Shown here: positions 17,158 to 23,949 of the stretch, in pieces
How positions within the stretch are numbered: position 1 is the first letter of the stretch
Layout of the letters: each line of letters starts with the position of its first letter
Origin: Pelagibius sp. CAU 1746
Lineage (GTDB): Bacteria; Pseudomonadota; Alphaproteobacteria; Kiloniellales; Kiloniellaceae
Assembly: GCF_039839785.1 (NCBI RefSeq)
Contig: NZ_JBDOQT010000001.1
Location: forward strand, 1,488,001-1,552,000
Direction: 5' to 3'
DNA: 64,000 bases
Program-made: the position numbers and the translations under genes
Notes under the pieces: model-generated
Database searches by the model: none
What the model was told of the DNA's origin: nothing
Seen by the model: only the letters and a program-made list of their open reading frames with translations

Positions 17158-18962
17158 TGCAGACGCGCAAGATCAAGCGCCGTGTCCGGGTTTCCCTGCT
17201 GCGTTTCGGACGCAACGATCAAGTCGTGCTGTCGATCCTGGCCGTGGTGATCGGCGCTGCGGCGGGCGGCGCCGCCATCGCGTTCCGCGACGCCATCTCC
17301 GGCATCCAATGGCTCGTCTACGGTTTCGGCGGAGAGAACGTCGCCTCCCTGGCGGCCGGGCTGCCGTGGTGGCAGTTGCTGCTGGCGCCGGCGGCAGGCG
17401 GTCTGGTGATCGGGCTGTTCATTCGCTACGGCCTGCCGGACGGGCGGCCGCAGGGCGTGGCCCAGGTCATCGAAGCCTCGGCGCTGAACGATGCGCGCAT
17501 GTCGCTCACCACGGGCATCCGCGCGGCGCTGGCCAGTGCAGCCTCCATCGGCGTCGGCGCCTCGGTCGGCCGCGAGGGCCCGGTGGTCCACCTCGGCGCC
17601 TCGCTCGGCTCCTGGGCGGCCAAGCGTCTGCATCTCGGCCGCGTGCTGGCGCGCACCCTGTTGGGCTGCGGCGTCGCCGCCGGTGTGGCGGCTTCCTTCA
17701 ACGCGCCCATTGCCGGCTCCTTCTTCGCGCTGGAGGTCGTGGTGGGGCACTATGCGCTCTCGGCCTTCGCGCCCATCGTCATCGCCTCGGTGACCGGCAC
17801 CTTGATCAGCCGCGCGCGCTACGGCGACTTCCCGGCCTTCATCCTGCCGGAGAACTGGACGATCGTTTCGTTTTGGGAGTTCCCGGCCTTCGCGATCCTG
17901 GGGCTGGTCTCGGCGCTGGCGGCGATCCTCTTCATGTGGTCGATCATGTTCACCGAGGACGCCGCCGCCAAGCTGCCGGTTCCTCCCTGGCTGCGCCCGG
18001 CGCTGGCCGGCCTGCTGGTGGGGGCGATTGCCCTGGTCTTCCCGCAGGTGTTGGGCGTCGGCTACGAGGCGACCGACGCCGCGCTGTCCGACAGCTACGA
18101 ACTGTGGCTGCTGCTGGCGCTGATCGTCGCCAAGACGGCGGCGACGGCGATCTGCCTGGGCAGCGGCTTCGCCGGCGGCGTGTTCTCGCCCTCGCTGTTC
18201 ATCGGCGCCATGGTGGGCGGCGCCTACGGCATCATCGCGACCCAGGCCTTCCCGGAGCTGTCCTCGGGCCACGGCGCCTACACCATCATCGGTATGGGCG
18301 CGGTGGCCGGCGCGGTGCTGGGGGCGCCGATCTCGACCATTCTGATGATCTTCGAGATGACCAACGACTACGAACTGACCATCGCCGTCATGCTGGCCAC
18401 GGTCATGGCCAGCGTGGTGACGCAGCAGGTCCACAAGCGCTCCTACTTCATCTGGCAGTTGGAGCGCCGCGGCGTGTCGATCCGCGGCGGTCATCAGACC
18501 GGGCTGATGCGCCGCGTAAAGGTTTCCTCGGTGATGGATCACCGCTACTCGGCCGTCGCGCCGGAAACTCCCATCGCGCAGGTTCGGCTCAAACTCCAGG
18601 CCGCGCCCTGGGGAGAGCTTTTCGTCGTCGACGAGGAAGGCGTGCTTTCCGGCGTCATCACCTATGCCGACCTCCACGAGGCCGCCTTCGACACCAGTCA
18701 CGATTCGGAATTGATCGCCAGCAACGTGGCCCGCAACGTGCCGGCCATGCTGCAGATCGGCGATCATCTCGAAAGCGCGGTCAAGGTGTTCAACGTGATC
18801 GGCGAGCCGCATATCCCGGTGGTCGGCGACAAGAAAACCATGGTGATGCGCGGACTGGTGCACGAGCACGAGGTCATGCTGGCCTATCAGCGCGCGTTGA
18901 ACCAGGCCCGCGCCGAAGAGCGGGGCGAGGCGTCCTCCCGGCAGCGGACGTACCGGCCCTAG
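17157..18962 (+). CDS. ClC-type chloride channel/antiporter with C-terminal CBS pair
   Basis: A 601-residue membrane protein of the ClC family. The motif GREGP (residues 138-142) supplies the gating glutamate Glu140, and GGVFSPSLFIGA (about 345) is the GxFxP motif. The usual GSGIP motif on helix D is absent: the place is taken by GRPQG (96-100), so the central chloride-coordinating Ser is missing. About 10-12 helices are followed by two CBS domains (about 460-580; VSSVMDHRYSAVAPETPI and NVARNVPAMLQIGDHLE), which usually bind adenine nucleotides. Glu140 suggests H+-coupled exchange rather than a passive channel, but the ion is not certain given the changed filter. Ribosome-binding site gggagg, start overlapping a short upstream frame. 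Confidence 0.85.
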   Translation: MQTRKIKRRVRVSLLRFGRNDQVVLSILAVVIGAAAGGAAIAFRDAISGIQWLVYGFGGENVASLAAGLPWWQLLLAPAAGGLVIGLFIRYGLPDGRPQGVAQVIEASALNDARMSLTTGIRAALASAASIGVGASVGREGPVVHLGASLGSWAAKRLHLGRVLARTLLGCGVAAGVAASFNAPIAGSFFALEVVVGHYALSAFAPIVIASVTGTLISRARYGDFPAFILPENWTIVSFWEFPAFAILGLVSALAAILFMWSIMFTEDAAAKLPVPPWLRPALAGLLVGAIALVFPQVLGVGYEATDAALSDSYELWLLLALIVAKTAATAICLGSGFAGGVFSPSLFIGAMVGGAYGIIATQAFPELSSGHGAYTIIGMGAVAGAVLGAPISTILMIFEMTNDYELTIAVMLATVMASVVTQQVHKRSYFIWQLERRGVSIRGGHQTGLMRRVKVSSVMDHRYSAVAPETPIAQVRLKLQAAPWGELFVVDEEGVLSGVITYADLHEAAFDTSHDSELIASNVARNVPAMLQIGDHLESAVKVFNVIGEPHIPVVGDKKTMVMRGLVHEHEVMLAYQRALNQARAEERGEASSRQRTYRP

Positions 18963-18969
18963 ATCGGAT

Positions 18970-19010
18970 CACGTTTAGACGGAACCACAATGTGGTCCCG
19001 TCTAAACGTG
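18970..19010. repeat. 41-base near-perfect palindrome
   Basis: Two 20-base arms with one mismatch around a single central base (CACGTTTAGACGG... and ...CCGTCTAAACGTG). It starts 8 bases after the ClC stop. There is no T-run, so it is not a standard terminator. Palindromes built on the CGTTTAGA core are familiar to me from alphaproteobacterial intergenic DNA, so this is probably one copy of a genome-wide repeat. Confidence 0.75.
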
Positions 19011-19040
19011 TGAATCCGGCCTATTTCAGAGCTATAGGGC

Positions 19041-19096
19041 AGATTCACAGGGCCGGCGGATCGCCTTCGGCGACTCCAGCCGACCCTGATCTGTCC
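19041..19096. repeat. dispersed palindromic repeat, copy 1
   Basis: A 56-base imperfect hairpin. Outer arms CAGAT/ATCTG, then CAGGG/CCCTG, then GGATCGCC/GGCGACTCC, close on a ttc loop. A diverged copy in the opposite orientation lies at 30263-30318. The two share the core TCACAGGGCCGG(C/T)GGATCGC and the distal CCCTGATC. It sits at the 3' ends of the convergent ClC and GNAT-like genes and may also act as a terminator. Confidence 0.7.
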
Positions 19097-19135
19097 TAGG
19101 GGCCGGGCCTGCCTGAGGAGAACGCTGCGGCCGGC

Positions 19136-19903
19136 TCAGGCGGCGGCCCGGACCCGGTTGGCGAAGCCGGCGCTGTCCTTGCTCTTGGCCTCCAACTGCT
19201 CGTAGAGCGCCAGCGGCGGGAAGCGCAGCAGGTGCTGAAGATCGCCGTGGCCCATCCACACCAACCATTCGTCATAGACTTCGTCGCTGTCCTTGCGGTG
19301 CCACAGGATGCCGCCCGGTTCCAGGTGCATGTAGCCTTCGCGCGCCGGCAGGCCCTTGCAGGCGGCCAGGGGATGCACCAAGCCGAACATGTAGTCCGGC
19401 GACCATGCCATGTGCGCCAGCGCCAGGGCCAGGCGCGGCAGCGCGGCGGTGAGGCCGTGCCCGCGATAGCCGCCGGGCCCGCCCTTCAGCCACAGTTCGC
19501 CGTGATAGCAGACCTTGCCGGTGATCCGGTGCGAGGCCGGCGTGGCGGCATAGTCGGTCCGCTCCAGATCGACCTCCACTCCCGGCGGGGCGTAGACGTG
19601 ACGGTGCTGGTAGAGGTGCTCGGCCAGGCAGAGGCCGCTCATGTCCTCCAGGCGCACGGCTTGCAGATGCACCAGTTCGCCGTCGCTGCTGGTGCCCTTG
19701 ATCCAGAAACCGTTGGCGCCGTTGAGCTCGGTTTCCTGGCAATCGAAGATCGGCGAAATCGGCAGCCGCTTCTGCTGCGCGCCGCGCAGTTGGCGGAAGG
19801 CCTCGAAGTCGGCACTGACTTCGATCTTCATGCCGTGCCGTCCGGCTATGTGGTCAATGTTGCTGATGTATTCGAATTGCTTGTAGAGATCACAAGGTGG
19901 CAT
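19136..19903 (-). CDS. unknown protein with GNAT-like acetyl-CoA motif
   Basis: A 255-residue soluble protein I do not recognise. The segment GGPGGYRGHGLTAALPRLALALAHM (about 160-184) looks like motif A of GNAT acyltransferases (R/Q-x-x-G-x-G/A followed by a helix), and the strand order around it would fit that fold. There is no signal peptide. I chose the ATG at 19903, behind aaagga, over a TTG 39 bases upstream. It lies 101 bases after an atypical LysR-type regulator on the same strand, so that regulator is a natural candidate controller. ATTGCA-N6-TGCAAT lies between the two. An acyltransferase role is inference from one motif. Confidence 0.6.
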   Translation of the reverse strand: MPPCDLYKQFEYISNIDHIAGRHGMKIEVSADFEAFRQLRGAQQKRLPISPIFDCQETELNGANGFWIKGTSSDGELVHLQAVRLEDMSGLCLAEHLYQHRHVYAPPGVEVDLERTDYAATPASHRITGKVCYHGELWLKGGPGGYRGHGLTAALPRLALALAHMAWSPDYMFGLVHPLAACKGLPAREGYMHLEPGGILWHRKDSDEVYDEWLVWMGHGDLQHLLRFPPLALYEQLEAKSKDSAGFANRVRAAA

Positions 19904-19957
19904 TGGAAGATAATCCTTTGCTGGGGTGAGGTTCGCCAGCAAAGGTTAGCCAGAAAT

Positions 19958-19975
19958 ATTGCACAAGAATGCAAT
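19958..19975. promoter_or_regulatory. inverted repeat ATTGCA-N6-TGCAAT
   Basis: Perfect 6-base arms with a 6-base spacer, 55 bases upstream of the GNAT-like gene's ATG in an AT-rich stretch. Size and symmetry fit a LysR-type operator. Confidence 0.4.
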
Positions 19976-20004
19976 CTTAGTTTGGAAGCACTAAAAATTT
20001 ACAC

Positions 20005-20883
20005 CTAAATGTCGTCTTCCATCAGCAATTCCGCCGGCATTTCAGGTATCTCGTCCGGTGCGCGCCCGGAAATTTCCACCCGGTTCGTGCGGGCGACGAA
20101 GAGCGCCAAGGCGGGCTCCCCATCGGGAAAGACGCAGCCGAGGAGCAGGCGCTGGAAGCGTGCCGGGATGGCCTCGGCATTGCGGGCGCGCGGGATCAGG
20201 CCGGCGATATGGTCCAGGCGCGCACCGCCGGCGACGAAGACGCCGTGATAGGCCTGGGACATGAAGTTGTCGAAATCGGTGCCGACGGGATCGTCCTGCG
20301 AAAAGCGGCCGACGGCGCTCTTGGCCCATTCCCAGCCCAGCCAGGTGGCATAGGACGAGGATTCGCCGACCTCGACGCAGAGCCAGCTGTCCTGCAGGCG
20401 GCGGTAGACCAGGCGGTAGGCCTTGATGCTGGACATGGCCGGATGCTCGAGCTGCAGTTCGGCCTGCGACCAGGCTTCGAAGGCGCGGCGGAGCAGCGGC
20501 GGCGCGTCGACCCAGAGACGCCCGAGGTGGTGCTGCTGGGCATGGAAGCTGTAGCCCTTCTCGTCCTTGTAGGAGACCCGCTCCAGGGCGTCGCGGCTGC
20601 GCGCCCGCACCGACCTGTTGCGCAGCCAATCCTCGGTCTGGTCGAGGATCGCTTGCGCCTCCAGGCGGCATTGCACGCCCGCGTCGGTGAGGGAGTAGCT
20701 GCGGTTGCGCAACTCGAACAGCTTGGCGCCCTTCAACTCTTCCAGCGTGTTGATGTGACGGCGCACCGTCTGGCGCGTCACGCCCAGGCGCTGCACGGTT
20801 TCACTCAGATTGAGCGTGCTGGCCAGGGTCGTGAAGGACCTCAGGATCTCGAAGAGGGTTGAGGGTGTCGTTTCTTGCGGCAC
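20005..20883 (-). CDS. atypical LysR-type transcriptional regulator
   Basis: A 292-residue protein. Residues about 8-68 form a LysR-type winged helix-turn-helix (TLNLSETVQRLGVTRQTVRRHINTLEELKGAKLFE, then LTDAG). The usual linker helix follows. The rest does not resemble the periplasmic-binding-type effector domain: segments such as YRLVYRRLQDSWLCVEVGESSSYATWLGWEWAKSAVGR and DFDNFMSQAYHGVFVAGG look more like a PAS-type sensing fold with many aromatics. The start is GTG with no strong ribosome-binding site. It is divergent from a small XRE-type gene across a 250-base region with two inverted repeats. Effector and targets are unknown; the neighbouring GNAT-like gene is the first candidate target. 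Confidence 0.72.
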   Translation of the reverse strand: MPQETTPSTLFEILRSFTTLASTLNLSETVQRLGVTRQTVRRHINTLEELKGAKLFELRNRSYSLTDAGVQCRLEAQAILDQTEDWLRNRSVRARSRDALERVSYKDEKGYSFHAQQHHLGRLWVDAPPLLRRAFEAWSQAELQLEHPAMSSIKAYRLVYRRLQDSWLCVEVGESSSYATWLGWEWAKSAVGRFSQDDPVGTDFDNFMSQAYHGVFVAGGARLDHIAGLIPRARNAEAIPARFQRLLLGCVFPDGEPALALFVARTNRVEISGRAPDEIPEMPAELLMEDDI

Positions 20884-20969
20884 GGGGTTGGGGCGCTTTT
20901 CTCGCTGTTTGGCTCTGGCCGGCGGGTTTCCGCGTTGGGGTCAGTCTAGCAGGAACTTATCCTCAATTA

Positions 20970-20985
20970 GGAACAATTTTGTTCC
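20970..20985. promoter_or_regulatory. palindrome GGAACAA-TT-TTGTTCC
   Basis: A 16-base palindrome with perfect 7-base arms, 85 bases upstream of the LysR-type gene and 148 bases upstream of the XRE-type gene. A GGAACTTAT half-site lies 18 bases away. This is a candidate operator for one of the divergent regulators. Confidence 0.45.
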
Positions 20986-21033
20986 GGTACTGCAAATTCG
21001 CCTTCACGGCCGGCAGAGAGAATCCTTTTTGCC

Positions 21034-21082
21034 GGCCAATCAATTTACCTCCTACGGTGAGGATTTGGTGAATTGATTCGCC
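21034..21082. promoter_or_regulatory. long inverted repeat before the XRE-type gene
   Basis: Two 16-base arms (21034-21049 and 21067-21082; core AATCAATT...AATTGATT) with two mismatches, separated by 17 bases. It ends 51 bases before the XRE-type start. It could be a double operator or a leader hairpin. Confidence 0.45.
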
Positions 21083-21133
21083 CCAAAGTTTCATGGGATC
21101 AGTGTCTATGAATTCAGCGCTTCGGCAAGCGAG

Positions 21134-21382
21134 GTGGACGGCTTGGACCCCAGTGGCGAGATCATCGGAAAACAAATCGCCTTTGCAAGGGCTGAACGGA
21201 ATCTCACCAGGCAGGATCTAGGCGTCATCCTCGGGATCAAGTCGGAGCAGCTCGAAAAGTACGAGTCCGGCAAGGAAGCCATGCCGGCGGGGTTGCTGTG
21301 CCGCCTGTCGGATGCCTTCGACCTGCCGGTCACCGCGTTTTTCCGGCCCGCGGCGGAGAGCGGCTCCGCCGGACGAGGGTAA
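21134..21382 (+). CDS. small XRE-family helix-turn-helix protein
   Basis: An 82-residue protein. Residues about 10-62 match the XRE/Cro fold: IGKQIAFARAERNLTRQDLGVILGIKSEQLEKYESGKEAMPAGLLCRLSDAFDLP. The recognition helix would be IKSEQLEKYE. There is nothing beyond a short Gly/Ser/Ala tail, so it has no sensing domain. The start is a GTG without a clear ribosome-binding site; no in-frame ATG lies upstream. It is divergent from the LysR-type gene, with palindromes in between, so autoregulation or cross-regulation is plausible. Confidence 0.72.
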   Translation: MDGLDPSGEIIGKQIAFARAERNLTRQDLGVILGIKSEQLEKYESGKEAMPAGLLCRLSDAFDLPVTAFFRPAAESGSAGRG

Positions 21383-21471
21383 GGGTCATAGTTTCGGGGA
21401 GGGCAGCCACTTTCCCCCGGCCGGCGTAGCCCCCAAGCTGCTGAGGCCAAGAGAAGGTGGCGGTCGTCAAG

Positions 21472-21512
21472 GTGCCGGTCGGATGCTGTCACATCCGGCC
21501 GGCACTTTTTTT
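21472..21512 (+). terminator. intrinsic terminator after XRE-type gene
   Basis: A 14-base stem (GTGCCGGTCGGATG with CATCCGGCCGGCAC, one G-T wobble) and a 6-base loop, followed by seven T residues. It lies 90 bases past the XRE-type stop and 26 bases before the convergent gene's stop. Confidence 0.9.
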
Positions 21513-21537
21513 GGTCCGTCCCCCTTCCGGGGGCGGC

Positions 21538-22551
21538 CTAATAGCTCGGATCGAGCTTCAGATAGTCGTAGCGGTCGCCGGAGGTGACGGTCACCCGCTG
21601 CGTGCCGAGGCGGCTGTCCAGCAGCGTCAGCGGCACTTCGACGCCGGCCTCTCCCAGCGCCCAGACGGCACGGTAGAATTCGGACAGGCTGGAGACGGCG
21701 TGCCCGTTTACCTCGGTGATGATGGCGTTGGCGGCGACGCCGGCGCGCGCGGCGGGTCCATCCGGCGCGACCCGGTTGATCAGCACGTGGCCGCGCAGTT
21801 CCTGGGCGTAGAGCCCCAGCCAGGGCCGCGCCGGCTTGGCCGAGCGGCCCTCGCGCAGCAGGTCTTCCATGATCGGCGGCAGGGCCGAGATGGGCACGAA
21901 CATGTTGCCCGGGAAGGTCTCGCCCGGCCGGGCCGCGTCGGCCACGATCAGCGAGCCGATGCCCAGCAGCCGCCCGTCGGCGCCGATCAGCGCCGCGCCG
22001 CCGAAGCTGCGGTAGGGCGGGGCGGTGAAGATGGCGTCGGGCAGCAGGTACTCCCAATAGCCGGCGAACTCGCGGCGCGAGACCACCAGGGCCGCGCTGG
22101 GCCCGTCGGGACCGGCGACCAGAACCTGGGTCTCCTCGGGCAGCCGGGTGGAATCGCCCAGTTCGATGGGCGTGGCGTTCAGCTTGGCCAGCGGGCGCAG
22201 CAGGCCGAAGCCGGTGTCGTAGTCGTAGGCGACGACGTCGGCCGGCACCACCGAGCCGTCCTGCTCGACGATCTCCGTCTGCACCGCTTCCATGATCAGG
22301 TAGCCGATGGTGAGGACCAGGCCGTCTTCGCCGATGACCACGCCGCCGCCTTGGCGCTCGGCGCCCAGGGTCTCGGCGGTGCGCGCCGAGGGCGGCACCT
22401 TTGCGCGCACGCCGACGACCGCATTCAGCGGATTGCCGCGCGGCGCACCCTCGGCCGCCCCCAGGGGCGTCAGCGCGGCAAGGCCGAGGACGCCCAGAAT
22501 CAGGAAACTCAACGTCTTGCCCATATTCCGGGCGGTCAACCTGGCAGGCAT
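21538..22551 (-). CDS. HtrA/DegP-like protein with degenerate active site and PDZ domain
   Basis: A 337-residue exported protein of the S1C (HtrA) type: a signal peptide (about 10-33), a trypsin-like domain (about 60-230) and a PDZ domain (about 245-325; LGLYAQE... GPAARAGVAANAIITEVNGH). The catalytic residues look lost. Where HtrA has a conserved Asn-His there is LTIGYLIMEA (80-89) with no histidine. The Asp region AYDYDTGFGLL (about 112) is kept. The serine motif GNSGGPL is replaced by RSFGGAAL (181-188), with Phe directly before GG. A structural or binding role is more likely than proteolysis. The ATG follows gaggaga. The gene stands alone between a terminator and the AstE-like gene. Confidence 0.78.
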   Translation of the reverse strand: MPARLTARNMGKTLSFLILGVLGLAALTPLGAAEGAPRGNPLNAVVGVRAKVPPSARTAETLGAERQGGGVVIGEDGLVLTIGYLIMEAVQTEIVEQDGSVVPADVVAYDYDTGFGLLRPLAKLNATPIELGDSTRLPEETQVLVAGPDGPSAALVVSRREFAGYWEYLLPDAIFTAPPYRSFGGAALIGADGRLLGIGSLIVADAARPGETFPGNMFVPISALPPIMEDLLREGRSAKPARPWLGLYAQELRGHVLINRVAPDGPAARAGVAANAIITEVNGHAVSSLSEFYRAVWALGEAGVEVPLTLLDSRLGTQRVTVTSGDRYDYLKLDPSY

Positions 22552-22661
22552 GCCGCTCTCCTCGTCGTGGCGGCATTCTCCCGGATTATTCAGACGATGC
22601 CGCTGACTCGGACATAGCGCGTCCTCGGAGCTTGTCCAGTGCGCGCCTCCCGGCGGGCTGC

Positions 22662-23801
22662 TCAGTCCTCCAGCAGGTAGGCGCCCTGGCGGTGGACCAG
22701 CGGCTCCTTGCCGACCACCTTGGCGATCGCCAGGCCCGGGCGCACGTAGCGGTGGCTGCGCCGCGACAGCACCAGGCCGCTGGCCTGGGTGGTGACGGCG
22801 GTGCGGGCGGCGCCGGGCGCGGCCGAGGGGTCGACGATCCAGGCGATGACGTCGCCGGCTTTCACCTCCTGGCCCAGTGTCACATTGTAGGCGATGACCC
22901 CGGCGGCCGGGCTGCGCACCGAGTCCGTGGCCTCCAGCGCCGTCGCCTCGCAGAGCGCGGCCGGCGGGGCCGGCGGCTGCCCGGCCACGGCGCCGAAACG
23001 CTGCAGGCTGTGGTAGAGCGCCTGGGCGTCGGCGCGGGCCGTGGCGTCGTCGACGTCGGCGCGCCCGCGCAGCTCCACCGTGCCGGAAAAACAGGCCGGC
23101 GGGATGGGCACGTCGGGAAAGCGCTCGGCCAGGCGGGTCCAGGGCGTCGAAAAGGTCTCGTCGAAGGAATTACCGCCGGAGTCCTCGGCCAGCAGTACCG
23201 CGCGGCATCCCAGGTCGGCGGCGAAGTCCGCCCCCTGCGGCCACAGCGCCGGGGTGAGGAAGAGGTGCATCAGCGCTTCGTCGTCGCAGTGCAGGTCCAG
23301 CACCACGTCGGCGTCGGCGGCCAGCCGCGCCAGGTGCAGGCGCAGCGACTGCAACTCGCTGCCGGCTTGCTGGGTGGCCAGTTGTTCGATCATGGCGTGG
23401 CGGATCACCGCCACGTTGCCGGCCTCGTCCTCGCTCAGCCTGTCCTTCACCGCCTCGACGATGGGCTCGTAGAGGTCGGGCCAGTTGCGGTTGAAGTTGC
23501 CGCCGCCGCCCTGCTCGTAGCGCCCCAGGTTCTCGCCGTTGGTGAACTGCGCCAGGCCGATGGGGTTGGCATAGGGCACCATGACGATCTCGCCCTGGAT
23601 CTCGCCGCGCCGCTCGGCCTCCTCCAGCAGGCCGTAGAGATGGTGCTGGACCAGCAGGCCCGGGGTTTCGTCGGCGTGCAGCGCGGCCTGCAGATAGACC
23701 TTGGGCCGGGCGCCGGGGTTGCCGAAGCGGTGGACGTTGAGGTGCCGGGCGCTGCCGGGGCTGGCGGTCAGGAGAGGCAGGCATTCGCTGCGGACGGGCA
23801 T
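22662..23801 (-). CDS. succinylglutamate desuccinylase/aspartoacylase-family hydrolase
   Basis: A 379-residue zinc hydrolase of the AstE/ASPA (M14-like) family. Zinc ligands are His42 and Glu45 in QAALHADE and a later His in VVLDLHCDD (about 174). The family's NRNWPD-like segment NFNRNWPDLYE is present. The C-terminal third contains a beta-barrel-type domain (SPAAGVIAYNVTLGQEVKAGDVIAWIVDP). Members remove acyl groups from N-acyl amino acids or act on ectoine derivatives. No arginine-succinyltransferase or ectoine genes lie beside it, so the substrate is open. A cagga ribosome-binding site precedes the ATG. Confidence 0.85.
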   Translation of the reverse strand: MPVRSECLPLLTASPGSARHLNVHRFGNPGARPKVYLQAALHADETPGLLVQHHLYGLLEEAERRGEIQGEIVMVPYANPIGLAQFTNGENLGRYEQGGGGNFNRNWPDLYEPIVEAVKDRLSEDEAGNVAVIRHAMIEQLATQQAGSELQSLRLHLARLAADADVVLDLHCDDEALMHLFLTPALWPQGADFAADLGCRAVLLAEDSGGNSFDETFSTPWTRLAERFPDVPIPPACFSGTVELRGRADVDDATARADAQALYHSLQRFGAVAGQPPAPPAALCEATALEATDSVRSPAAGVIAYNVTLGQEVKAGDVIAWIVDPSAAPGAARTAVTTQASGLVLSRRSHRYVRPGLAIAKVVGKEPLVHRQGAYLLED

Positions 23802-23949
23802 GGGAAGATCCTGGGAGATGAGGGCGATGGGAAAGTGAGCAGCCGCATCAAAGGCCCGTGGCAGGATCGGGTCAAGAGGCCTATGCGGCGGGTGAAAAAA
23901 GTGCGCCTTACCGCGTGAGCCCGCCGCCCGGCTGCGCTATATAGGGGGC

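Noticed and set aside
18970-19010. Palindrome as an intrinsic terminator of the ClC gene
   Set aside because: One-base centre and no T-run; the fold is poor as RNA, though weak termination is not excluded.
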